From Chara braunii (Eukaryota; Streptophyta; Charophyceae; Charales; Characeae), in the NCBI GenBank assembly GCA_003427395.1, contig BFEA01000463.1, forward strand, positions 689,671 to 716,941: a stretch of 27,271 bases of DNA, written 5' to 3'. The translations under genes and the position numbers were made by a program. This document shows, in pieces, positions 8,498-16,870 of the stretch (the stretch's first letter is position 1; every line of letters begins with the position of its first letter). Below the pieces are notes generated by a model, which saw only the letters and a list, made by a program, of their open reading frames with translations, was not told the origin of the DNA and searched no databases.

Positions 8498-9804
8498 TGT
8501 TACATGCCCAGTTGGGCGATGTACATAGAAACCGAGGATCCGCAATATGATGAAAAAGACTAAATGGACAAGGCAATGCAAGTAAAATCTCAACAAGCAA
8601 TGTGCATTCTAATACATACAAAATGGTGTTGAATAGCGCAACGAAGACTTAGATATAAATCCTGACCTGATCGGGACTCTCCTCATTCACGTAGTATAAG
8701 ATAGCGAAGAAGAATGCTAGAATGCTAATGACTAGCCCAATCAATGTTTGAATGCATACCAAACATACATAGTGTCCATCACAAGGTGTGAAGGAGCCTG
8801 GCGCTGTACACAGGAAGAAAGCGCCTGGTCCAAACATACACAGACGAAGAGGAGGGGATCGGACGAAGAGAGGGGGAGAGATGGGAATGTCGTCAACACC
8901 AAGTCTTTGTCACGAGTCCCAAATAATCCCTCGTCGTAATGTTGAAGCCCAAAAGTCGAGTCTGGATCCAATGTCCCCAAGCTCTCTCTCTCTCTTTCTC
9001 TCGTAGTCTGCTGATGCGGTGAAGTCAGATAAGGGGAGGGTGAGAGGGAGATGGTGGACTGAGAAGAGGAAGAAGAAGAACTCTCTCTCTGTCACGAGTC
9101 AGATACTAACCTGTGAAGTTGGAGTTGTGCTGCAGGTACCTCGAAGACGAAGCTGGAGCAACGACATTGCAGGTAGGTACTCGTGGTCTCTGCCCGATCT
9201 CTCTCTCTAGTGCTATACTAGCTATGGCGCCCAGCGCTGAAGACTACAGCTACCAACTGCGCCCAGCGCTGAAGACGAATGCTAACGCTACTACTACTCC
9301 TGCAGTGCTCCCTCCAGAGTGTTGTTGCCGAATCCTGAAGACTACCGAGTGCCTCCTGCCTGCCCGCGCAGTGCATGGGAAGTCCCTATGTACTACCTCG
9401 GCCTGCCTCCTGAGTGCCTGCAGCGCGAGCCAAGCCGAGGAGGGTGCTCTTGCCAATGCCAAAATGTGCCAGAGGCTCGAGTTGCAGCCTCCGCTGAGGC
9501 TATCATGGGAACAGACTAAGAATAGCCTATTCCTGAAACCCTGGTTCGGTACCTGAGTTTCAGGGCCGGTTATTCTGATGAACGACCGAAAATGACCCTT
9601 CGTTTCAGGCTAAAAAGACAATTTGCCATTTTAAGTCTGAAACGATACAAGGTTTGCATGCCCCTCTATTTCAAGCTTTCGAACTGCACATTCACGGGGC
9701 CTGTAGGCCCTGGTTTTCAGGCTTTTAGCCTGAATTTCAGGCTTTCAGCCTTTGGGACGTACGGCCTGGAAAATGACCCTCGTGTGCAGGCGCAGTATGT
9801 AACA
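8498..9804 (-). repeat. 5' LTR, 1307 bp, full length
   Basis: The ends are TGTTACAT and ATGTAACA, an 8-bp terminal inverted repeat with the usual TG...CA. The half 8836-9804 matches 764-1717. It contains a (CT)n stretch (8982-9002), the doubled motif at 9227-9277 and an extra CAGGCTTTCAGCC plus CGTACGG segment (about 9735-9768) that the other LTR lacks. The flank after 9804 is TACAG. Confidence 0.9.
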
Positions 9805-9810
9805 TACAGG

Positions 9811-9933
9811 TACTACTATATAATTACATGTTGTAGCGGAAGATTCATTCAATTTTGCCCTTTTTTTTTTTGATTCATTGATTCATTGATTGATTGGTGA
9901 GGGCGGGGTCGCCCCCCTACCTTCCACACGAGA

Positions 9934-10008
<75 letters not shown>

Positions 10009-10122
10009 TATATAATTTGTTGTTCTAGCAGAAGATTTATTCGATTTTGCCTTTTTTTTTTTTGGTTGATTGATTGATTGATTGGTGGAGACGGGGTCGC
10101 CCCCCCAGCCTCCACACAAGCG

Positions 10123-10178
<56 letters not shown>

Positions 10179-10200
10179 CATGCGCGGTGCGTGGAAAACA
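9811..10200. repeat. Tandem pair of 192-bp composite simple-repeat units
   Basis: Two units, aligned at TATAATT (9819 and 10011), have the same parts in order: about 50 bp of unique sequence ending in GATTTTGCC or similar, a T run, a TGAT/TCAT tetranucleotide array, a GC-rich linker containing CGGGGTCGCCCCCC, and a (CA)n tract. The linker and flanking arrays resemble the reverse complement of 6175-6230. Simple repeats with a shared unique linker behave as one repeat family. Confidence 0.8.
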
Positions 10201-10227
10201 CACACACACACACACATACACACACAC

Positions 10228-10307
10228 TGTAATAAGGAAACAAGAAAGCAATGAAAAAAAAAAAAACTATTTTTTTTTTCCCATTCCTTGATTGTTTCCT
10301 TATTACA
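10228..10307. repeat. 26-bp inverted repeat (hairpin)
   Basis: Arms 10228-10253 and 10282-10307 match at all but about four positions (TGTAATAAGGAAACAA on each side) around an A-run/T-run loop. It directly follows a (CA)n tract. It could be a small fold-back element; nothing shows expression. Confidence 0.75.
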
Positions 10308-10309
10308 CA

Positions 10310-10560
10310 AGGGAAAAAAAATAAAAAATTATGTAAAAGTGAAGAGTACAAATAACTGCCAACCAAAAATCTCACAAAAAAAAAAAACTTTTTCTTATTT
10401 ATTTTTTAATTTCTCTTCACAACCTTTTATCAAAGTTTTATGTTTTTTATTTTTTATAATTCTTTAACATGATCTTTTTTCAAAAAACAAAATACGGGGT
10501 TGCAGGGCTCAAAAATCCCTTCAACACTTCTTTTTTTTTTTTTGCCTATTAAATAAATTA
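10310..10560. other. A/T-rich spacer
   Basis: A and T homopolymer runs cover most of this stretch. I see no gene or structured repeat in it. Confidence 0.6.
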
Positions 10561-10567
10561 GGAAAAC

Positions 10568-10794
10568 ATGGTAAATTCACATTCGCAGGGCGGACGAGGC
10601 CAGCCACGGACACGGCTATGTATGTGGTTGCCCTCCGAGCTCGACCCCGCGGACGTGTTTCGTTGGTTTTGGGGTCTTTATGGTACAAGAGATGTGTTAA
10701 CACAATGGAAGATGTGAAGTTTGAAGGTAATGAGATCATGGAGATAGCATACATAACTCAACAGTTTGTACAGACAAAACTCGGTGCTCAATGA
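10568..10794 (+). pseudogene. Short gene fragment, frameshifted, unknown protein
   Basis: ATG 10568 opens a 49-codon frame directly after an in-frame TAG. It has protein-like content in its second half (WLPSELDPADVF, WFWGLYGTRDVLTQWKM) and stops at TGA 10715-10717. The overlapping frame 10705-10794 continues with MEDVKFEGNEIMEIAYITQQ to TGA 10792-10794. The two join naturally if a short repeated word of about 7 bp (GGAAGAT) was lost between Trp-Lys-Met and Glu-Asp-Val. I do not recognise the family. The amino acid make-up is unlike the surrounding repeats, so a decayed exon or element ORF is likely. Confidence 0.4.
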
Positions 10795-10799
10795 GAAAC

Positions 10800-11493
10800 G
10801 ACAAAAACAGGTCTTATGAACAAAAAAACTCAAAAATTCAATTTAGACTAGCTGGGGGATGTACCAGGGGAGAAACAGGGGGAGGTGGTCTGGCCAAGGG
10901 AGGAAGGGGATCAAATGTCCTTCAAGAGGGATTAGTACTAGATCATCTTTCAAGACTGGTTCGACATCCAACGAGGAGCTACCTTGAGAGCATCTAAGTT
11001 TTTTCTGAATTTTTCCTCCATCTCAGCTTGCATTAGTAGATCTTCAATGGTTTTGGGGGGGGTGAGGATTGAGGGTCTACCAGGAGGCTGCATTATGGAT
11101 GTTTAAATGGGGAACTGCTAGATATAGTTTTCATCAGGGGGCCAAAGAACTGGTTGAAGTGGCAGTCGATTCTTCAGAAAAAATGTAGTCTTGTAGCATT
11201 GTTAGATTTTCATATTTAATGCTCAACAGATACTTATTTTCAAACTCAATGATTGTATTATACGGGAAACACACAATGAACCGGTTTTGGATGTAAGTTT
11301 TCATATGTAATGCCCCACCAATAGAATTGAGCCATGTGCGTTAAAGGTTGGGGTGTATGCTACTATCATCACTCCTATTTATTATGACAGGTTACCCTTA
11401 AAAAATAAAAAATAAAAAAAATAAAAAAAATAAAAAAAACTCAACAATTCACGTAAGAGTTGATGATTTGACTAAACAGGCGGTGACTGGTTT
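10800..11493. other. Spacer up to the assembly gap
   Basis: No gene is recognised. The stretch 11398-11440 is an (AAAATAAA)n-like run that ends close to the gap. The ORF at 10791-10997 is Gly-rich and not protein-like. Confidence 0.55.
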
Positions 11494-11577
11494 NNNNNNN
11501 NNNNNNNNNNNNNNNNNNNNNNNNNNNNNNNNNNNNNNNNNNNNNNNNNNNNNNNNNNNNNNNNNNNNNNNNNNNNN
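11494..11577. other. Assembly gap (84 N)
   Basis: Eighty-four consecutive N bases join two contigs. The right-hand contig begins with a chimeric mate-pair read (see 11578-11651). Confidence 0.99.
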
Positions 11578-11613
11578 TCCTTGATACACTGGCAGATTGG
11601 ATAAGTATAGTAG
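11578..11613 (+). other. 36-bp misplaced copy of 15661-15696
   Basis: These 36 bases are identical to 15661-15696 inside the transposase-like frame, and the identity stops exactly where the adapter begins. They belong to the other end of a circularised library fragment, not to this locus. Confidence 0.9.
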
Positions 11614-11651
11614 CTGTCTCTTATACACATCTAGATGTGTATAAGAGACAG
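11614..11651. other. Nextera mate-pair junction adapter (artefact)
   Basis: The 38 bases are CTGTCTCTTATACACATCT followed by its reverse complement: two Tn5 mosaic ends back to back, the known mate-pair circularisation junction. Translated, it gives the contaminant peptide SYTHLDVYKRQ. It is not genomic. Confidence 0.98.
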
Positions 11652-12324
11652 GAACTAGCACGCCTTGATGTTGAAGAATACATGAGATGTTTGAGAGTCG
11701 TGAAGGAAGGGGGCAGAGACGTCTGCCAGGCCTCATATTGCGGGTGTCGGATTGTAAGAGAAACCCCCAATAATAGAATACATTGGGGTTGGGGGTTTTG
11801 GAACTAACACGCCTTGATGTTGAAAAATATATGAGAAACCCCTGTCTATCGGGAGCGAAACATTGAATACACGTGAAAGGGGCTTGGGGTCATGAAACTA
11901 GCACGCCTTGATGTTGAAGAATACATGAGATGTTTGAGAGACATGGAGGGGGCGGGTAGGGACGTCTGTCAGGGCTAATATTGCAGGCGCCAGATGGTAA
12001 CAGAATCCCTTAAACAATAGAATACATTGAGGCTTGGGTTCATGGAACTAGCACACCTTGATGTTGAAGAATACATGGCATACCCCCGTCTATCCAGAGC
12101 GAAACATTGAATACACATGAAAGGGTCTTGCGGTTATGGAACTAGCACACTGTGATGCTAAAGAATACATGAGATGTTTGAAAGATGTTAAAGAGTTGGG
12201 CGCTAAGGTGGTCGTCCCAGAGGAAAACGTGGTCTCCAAACAACCAGGAACCAAGATATTTAGGACAACTGGAGGACTGGGCTCGCCTACAACCTTTTTC
12301 ACTCGTACAAATATGTTGGGATGA
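11652..12324 (+). repeat. Higher-order tandem repeat carrying a repeated exon-like start
   Basis: The word GAACTAGCAC (or a near match) recurs at about 11652, 11801, 11895, 12045 and 12139, giving alternating spacings of about 149 and 94 bp. The array is therefore A-B-A-B-A, with a higher-order period of about 244 bp; B looks like A with about 55 bp deleted. The A and B units start ATG (G/A)AA CTA GCA and encode M-E/K-L-A-x-L-D-V-E-E-Y-M. The last copy opens the longest frame (12136-12324, MELAHCDAKEYMRCLKDV, then KELGAKVVVPEENVVSKQPG). This suggests a duplicated coding start. No family is recognised. Confidence 0.65.
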
Positions 12325-12329
12325 GCGGA

Positions 12330-13412
12330 TTGTTGGCGAAAAGTGTACCGAGCGGATCCGGAGGTTAATTGTAATTTTCTCCATTTTTACTAGAAAGGTA
12401 AAATGGGGATTATGGGGGTTGTTGAAAGAGCCTATAACCTTGTTCTTTTCTAATCGTGCACGATTGTTGAATGACCTCCCGACAATACACTGTTCGCGAT
12501 CGCGGGACAAAGATCCCGGTGAACTTCGAGGATCGCGCTTGTTGTGGCCATTCGCGAAATTCGGGGTTTATAGGGGGTCACTTGAGGGGTTTATATGGGG
12601 TCACTCATAGCCTTGCATTTGTGATGACGTTTGTCTGACAGTCATTTCATTGCAACCGATGCATGCCTGTTCATCGTTGACTCTGTTACTGACAACTTCT
12701 CACACGTCACACAACGCAAAAAATTCACAAAAACGAGATACTAACAAAACCGAGACTCGCGTAGTCCATACGGTGTCCCATAACCAAATGTCAGGGAAAT
12801 CCTTTGGCCGTCCCCCACTACATACTGTACAAATGCCGCGCGGACGCAACCTTCCGCATAACGACTAGCCATGCAAGAGTACGCAAGCGGTCGCGGTAAT
12901 GGCGTACTATGTACTGCCCATACTCGCGTGGCCCTCATGGTATCGAGGGTCCCATTCGACACTCGAGTGTCGGCTGACACGCGCCTTGAGGGAATAACCT
13001 CTCAACGCTAAACAATCGCTAAGGCGGTTGTGGGACCTACCCTCTTCAGCAACCTGCGGGGATGAGTGGAAGGCGGGCAAGGCCCTTTGTAGCAGATGTT
13101 CCATCATTGGAGGCCTGTAAACAGGTCAAGGGGTTTGACTTTGGCAGCTGCTACAGACTTTAACGTCTAACTCATAAAATTATAAAAAGCACAAGGTGGA
13201 AGGGGATCCCCATTCTGTATCGATGCAATTCTTATCGCCGAAGTCGAGGCAAGAAATATTCAGATGCCCTTTGGCACATAAAATCAACACAGTCGAAGGA
13301 TTCGAATCTCTGGCAAGTTCGGATGTCGGCGCACTTCGCATTTCACGGTTTGCCAGATCGTTTGTGCGACCCCGTTGCATTTTCGCGCCTTCCTCTTGCA
13401 GATCGGAAATTT
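12330..13412. other. Unassigned stretch
   Basis: No recognisable gene. It includes a perfect 16-bp palindrome (12957-12972, CGACACTCGAGTGTCG). A short plus-strand frame at 13196-13414 ends in ARSFVRPRCIFAPSS and has some protein-like character but no known family. It lies between two adapter artefacts, so base accuracy and order are uncertain. Confidence 0.45.
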
Positions 13413-13445
13413 AGGGGGGGGGGGGGGGGTTGGTTGGGGTTGGGG
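13413..13445. repeat. Poly-G and GGTT-rich run
   Basis: About 16 G bases are followed by TTGGTTGGGGTTGGGG up to the adapter. Similar G-rich sequence continues after the adapter (13484-13530). Confidence 0.9.
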
Positions 13446-13483
13446 CTGTCTCTTATACACATCTAGATGTGTATAAGAGACAG
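13446..13483. other. Second Nextera mate-pair junction adapter (artefact)
   Basis: An exact repeat of the 38-base double mosaic end seen at 11614-11651. G-rich repeats flank both sides, which probably let the assembler run through it. The join between 13445 and 13484 should not be trusted. Confidence 0.98.
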
Positions 13484-13592
13484 GGGTTGGGGTTAGAGGG
13501 GGTGTGTTGGCGGTTGGGGTGGGGTGAAAGACACATGTTCTTAGTGTCCGGGCTTACACTTTGCTCCGGTGTTTTGCAGGGTGTGGAGATAA

Positions 13593-16010
13593 ATTCGACT
13601 CGCCCGTTCACTCCGCACTGAAGAGTTCGATCGACTACACGAGTGTGGAACTCGTCCGCGACACCGACGGCTACATGAACGCGGAAAGGACGGTTCAAGA
13701 AACGACCGCATGAACATGGCTATGGACGCCGAATAGGCCATCGGCTTGTGTTTTCACCTGGAAGACCTGAAGTTGTCCCTAACGAGTTCTTCCGACAATT
13801 TGTTGTTCCGACAGATCACTGTTGCGTTTACAAGAAAACGTAATCTCGTTTTTCGTGAGAGCCTTGGGGGTTGCATCCGTTTGTCTAGGGCTTTGGCCAC
13901 ATCATCCGCAGGCGAAGAGTCGTCTGCCTCCCAAAACGAGTTTCACGTTTCTGGCGAGGTGCGCCCCGCAACTTCCGCGGACAACTGTTGTGTGTCGCTG
14001 GCTGCTTCATTCACAACCTCTGACACCGAGACTGAGAAGTTGGTGGGTACTGATTACTCGTCCGGGTAACAATCCTCTTCTAGTGAGTCGTTAGAGCAAC
14101 TTAGCCACAAAGGTACAAAGTTGGTTGCCACCGACTATTCTTCAGAGGAGTTGTCCACGACGAGGGCAAGTCCAACGCAAGTGCAATCTCGTGATGTCAT
14201 TCCTGTTGAGAGTCATTCTCGGTCTGAAGCGTCTGGTAGGACCAATAAAGAACAAATGGCAATACTACAAATTTTGTCTGCACCTCTGTCAGGGGAGAGA
14301 AGACCGTATAGCATGACCGATATCAATGCTAGGAAGGTAGAGCATTACAAAAAAGTGAAAGAGATGCTGTTTGAAAAGAAACTGCTAATGGTGAGTGGCA
14401 TTACATGTTGCAAGGCTCGTTGTTGTTACAACGTGTCGCCAGAGGAAGTCTGAAAGGTTAGACAATGATTTTACAGTAAGAGTCTTGAAGAGCGAGCATA
14501 GTGGTGGATGAAAAGCCTTAAAGATTTCACATTGAATGAAGGTGGACAGAAACGTGTCCGTCCTGTAGAGTTAGAACGTCACATGTGCGTCAAGGCGTAC
14601 TGCAATGTTCTCGGTGTCTCTCGCAATACGTTTTATAGCTACAAAAAACGATTGGACAATGACTTTGTCACCTTTGTGTGTTGCGAAGACGGACTGACGA
14701 GTAGACAAAAACCAAAAAAGAACACGGCCATCATGCTTGCAAGTATGAAAACATTCATAGACTGTCACACAGATAGCATGTCGAATGAGGTGGCTCATCA
14801 AGACGACATTTACAAACCGAAACTTCGACTGCCGGCTGCTTTTACGAAACGTTCAATTTATAAGTCCATCAAATCAAACTCCGTGGCTGTCGGCCCCTAA
14901 GTCATATCTGAGTCCAACTTTTATAAATTGTGGCAGACGCACTTTTATCACGTTTCACTCGCTCATTCAAACATATTTACAAAGTGTGTCGTCTATCATG
15001 AACTGAAAAAACGTATACACTACACTTCTCTTCCTCTAGCTTGAGAACGAGCAGAGGAGGAGATGAAAGTTCACTAAAGGCGGAAAGTTGAACACAGACT
15101 GGACTACAGTCGGACAAAGACTGATTCCATGGTCCGTCCGAACGAGCGTTTGGGTTTCATCATTGACGACATGGATCAGCAAAAGACCACTATCCCCCAT
15201 ATTGGCCAAACGAACCACTCGAAAACACTCATGCACAAGATGATGATGAAGACGAATCTGACAGGTGTCATTGCATATGGTAGAGACCCTAGTATTTATG
15301 TGTACAAGTGGTTTCCGTATTTCAAACACGATTCGAATACATTCGCTACTTGTCTCATGAGAATCCTTGGCGAAATTCAAGGGAGCGGAACGCCACTGCC
15401 ACCTTTTTTGCGCATTCAAGCAAATAATTGTTGGCAGGAAAACAAGAACAAGTACATATGTGCGCTAGCTGCACTCTTGGTTAAGTTCAAAGTTTTTGAA
15501 GAGGTAGAAATAGGTTTCATGTTGGTGGGATATACCCATACAAACGTGGACGCTACTTTCAACGTTTTCTTGAAGAAATTGAAAGACATAGACGCTTATA
15601 CTATGGATGAGTTCTACGAGCTCATAGAGCAATCCCATAAAAAGTCTCCCAAATGTATTTTCCTTGATACACTGGCAGATTGGATAAGTATAGTAGACCC
15701 GTGCGTTGCATCCGACATTACCGGTATTTTAAAACCACACTTGTTTAAATTTTTGATGCTTGGAGATAATCCGAGCATGTTGTACAAGGAGTTCTGCAAC
15801 GACGACAACCGGTTGCCCGAGGAAGGTCCGCTTTATTGGTTCAATCAAAACCCTGATGAAAGCTATGAAGGTTCATCCTGGCCATTTGACCCGCCTCCTG
15901 TGGAACCTCTTCCTCGAAATGATTATTGTAACGACAAAAATGGGGTTATTTGATTCCGCGAGTTGTTGGAGAGCAGGCGGTCAACGTGGTCCACTTACAA
16001 CGACCATGAG
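13593..16010 (+). pseudogene. Transposase-like DUF7869-type protein, one frame with nine stops
   Basis: A single frame stays aligned for about 2.4 kb, from just after TAA 13590 to 16010; ATG 13710 is a possible start. In-frame stops lie at 13734, 14067, 14451, 14466, 14499, 14898, 15042, 15075 and 15951; a random frame of this length would hold about 38. Order: a Ser/Glu-rich N-terminus with a repeated TDYSS; CCKARCCYNVS; LKDFTLNEGG; HMCVKAYCNVLGVSRNTFY; then SNFYKLWQTHF and FTKCVVYHEL; then FIIDDMDQQKT, NNCWQENKNKYICALAALL, FMLVGYTHTNVDATF and WFNQNPD. From memory these match proteins with the DUF7869 domain, multicopy in many algae and animals, with (D)GMDQ.KT, Q.DN...ENKN and VGHTHEDID motifs that look like an RNase H-fold acidic triad. 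Here the second Asp is Asn. The frame runs into a strong donor, GAG|GTGAGT, at 16010/16011. Family call by motif memory only. Confidence 0.7.
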
Positions 16011-16870
16011 GTGAGTAGGAGAGAAAGAGCTTTGTTTTAATGGGAGGAGGTTATCAAACATGGCGATGAGATCATCGCCAAGGGGTTGTCCTCACAACCT
16101 CTGGGAAGTTTTTGGCCAAGACAGCGACCGCTCGGAAGCGATCAACATCCTTCTCCTGACAGTTCTAACATCGATAACAGGGAACCCCTGTTTGTTGGAC
16201 GGAGAAAAAATCGCCTGAAGACCAGTTTCGACCCCCTCGTGTATGTTGACGTGTGAACTTTTCTTATCCTCCGCCCCTCCGACGATCATTTGTCCAGCGG
16301 CGTGCCTATCTGGGTGGGAAAAGCTCTTTCTCAGATGGTTGTTGATAAAAATTCGTAGAATTATAATCAAGTGTTAGTGGAGTACTGGTGTCGAAAGGAG
16401 AGCAAAGTCGTTTCCACAACTGTATGATAACACACGGGAGAAAATATGAAAAATGACTGACCAAAAATAATGGCAGCATGCTGATTCGATCGTTTTTGGT
16501 TGGGAGAGACCGGGTAGAGGCACAAAACCATTCACGACTGGACTTGTCATTTCTTTCAATGTTCGACTGAATGTTGAAGGTGCACTTCGAGATCAGAGTT
16601 CATCTGCTGAAGGGAGTGTCGATGCAAAAGACAAAAGCGACGAGTGCACATCCGCCCTATAGAGTGAGGGAATAGGATTTTTGAAAATGACTATTCGGGC
16701 GGGAATCCACCATCTAGGGTTAACTTTTTTAAGATGGTTCGGTGAGGGTTAAGCAATTTTTGAAGTTAAGTTAATCGTGAAGGCGGTTTTTCTACTTTTT
16801 CAACATTTCAACATTTTATTTTCGTTTGTGTTTGCATTTCATCTCTTGGGTAGGGAGTATAACGGGAGTC
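16011..16870 (+). other. Spacer or possible intron between the two plus-strand coding regions
   Basis: It begins with a donor-like GTGAGT (16011-16016). Near its far end is a T-rich tract and a TAG acceptor (16851-16853) shortly before ATG 16871. Joining those two sites exactly puts the next exon out of frame, so they need not be partners. No ORF of note lies in it on either strand. Confidence 0.45.

Larger units (their letters stand above)
764..9804 (-). mobile_element. Decayed Ty3/gypsy (chromovirus-like) LTR retrotransposon, nested insertions
   Basis: Read on the minus strand, the parts come in canonical order: 5' LTR (9804-8498), primer binding site (8495-8487), leader, gag with CCHC knuckle, protease, reverse transcriptase, RNase H, integrase, chromodomain-like tail, polypurine tract (1730-1718) and 3' LTR (1717 down to about 764). 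The order RT-RNase H-integrase defines Ty3/gypsy. The element is dead: it has several frameshifts and stops, and substitutions in the protease, RT and integrase catalytic motifs. A fold-back MITE splits gag and a microsatellite/palindrome block separates gag from protease. The two LTRs differ by about 7 substitutions and one indel over an aligned stretch of about 120 bp (781-900 against 8855-8970), so the insertion is old. Target duplications cannot be tested because the 3' LTR is truncated. Confidence 0.9.

Noticed and set aside
11449-11736. ORF containing SYTHLDVYKRQ (and the one at 13430-13621)
   Set aside because: The peptide is the translation of the Nextera junction adapter, and the first ORF also crosses the N gap.
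11652-12200. CRISPR-like array (regular repeats with spacers)
   Set aside because: The 'spacers' are themselves homologous between units, spacing alternates 149/94 bp, and the setting is eukaryotic.
12957-12972. Perfect palindrome CGACACTCGAGTGTCG as a regulatory operator
   Set aside because: It is a single isolated occurrence without neighbouring gene or repeat, so function cannot be argued.
13593-16010. Alternative genetic code with stops read as Gln or Arg
   Set aside because: All three stop codons interrupt this frame, while the adjacent 306-aa ORF ends normally at TGA beside AATAAA, and the gypsy frames contain ordinary disabling stops. Pseudogene decay is simpler.
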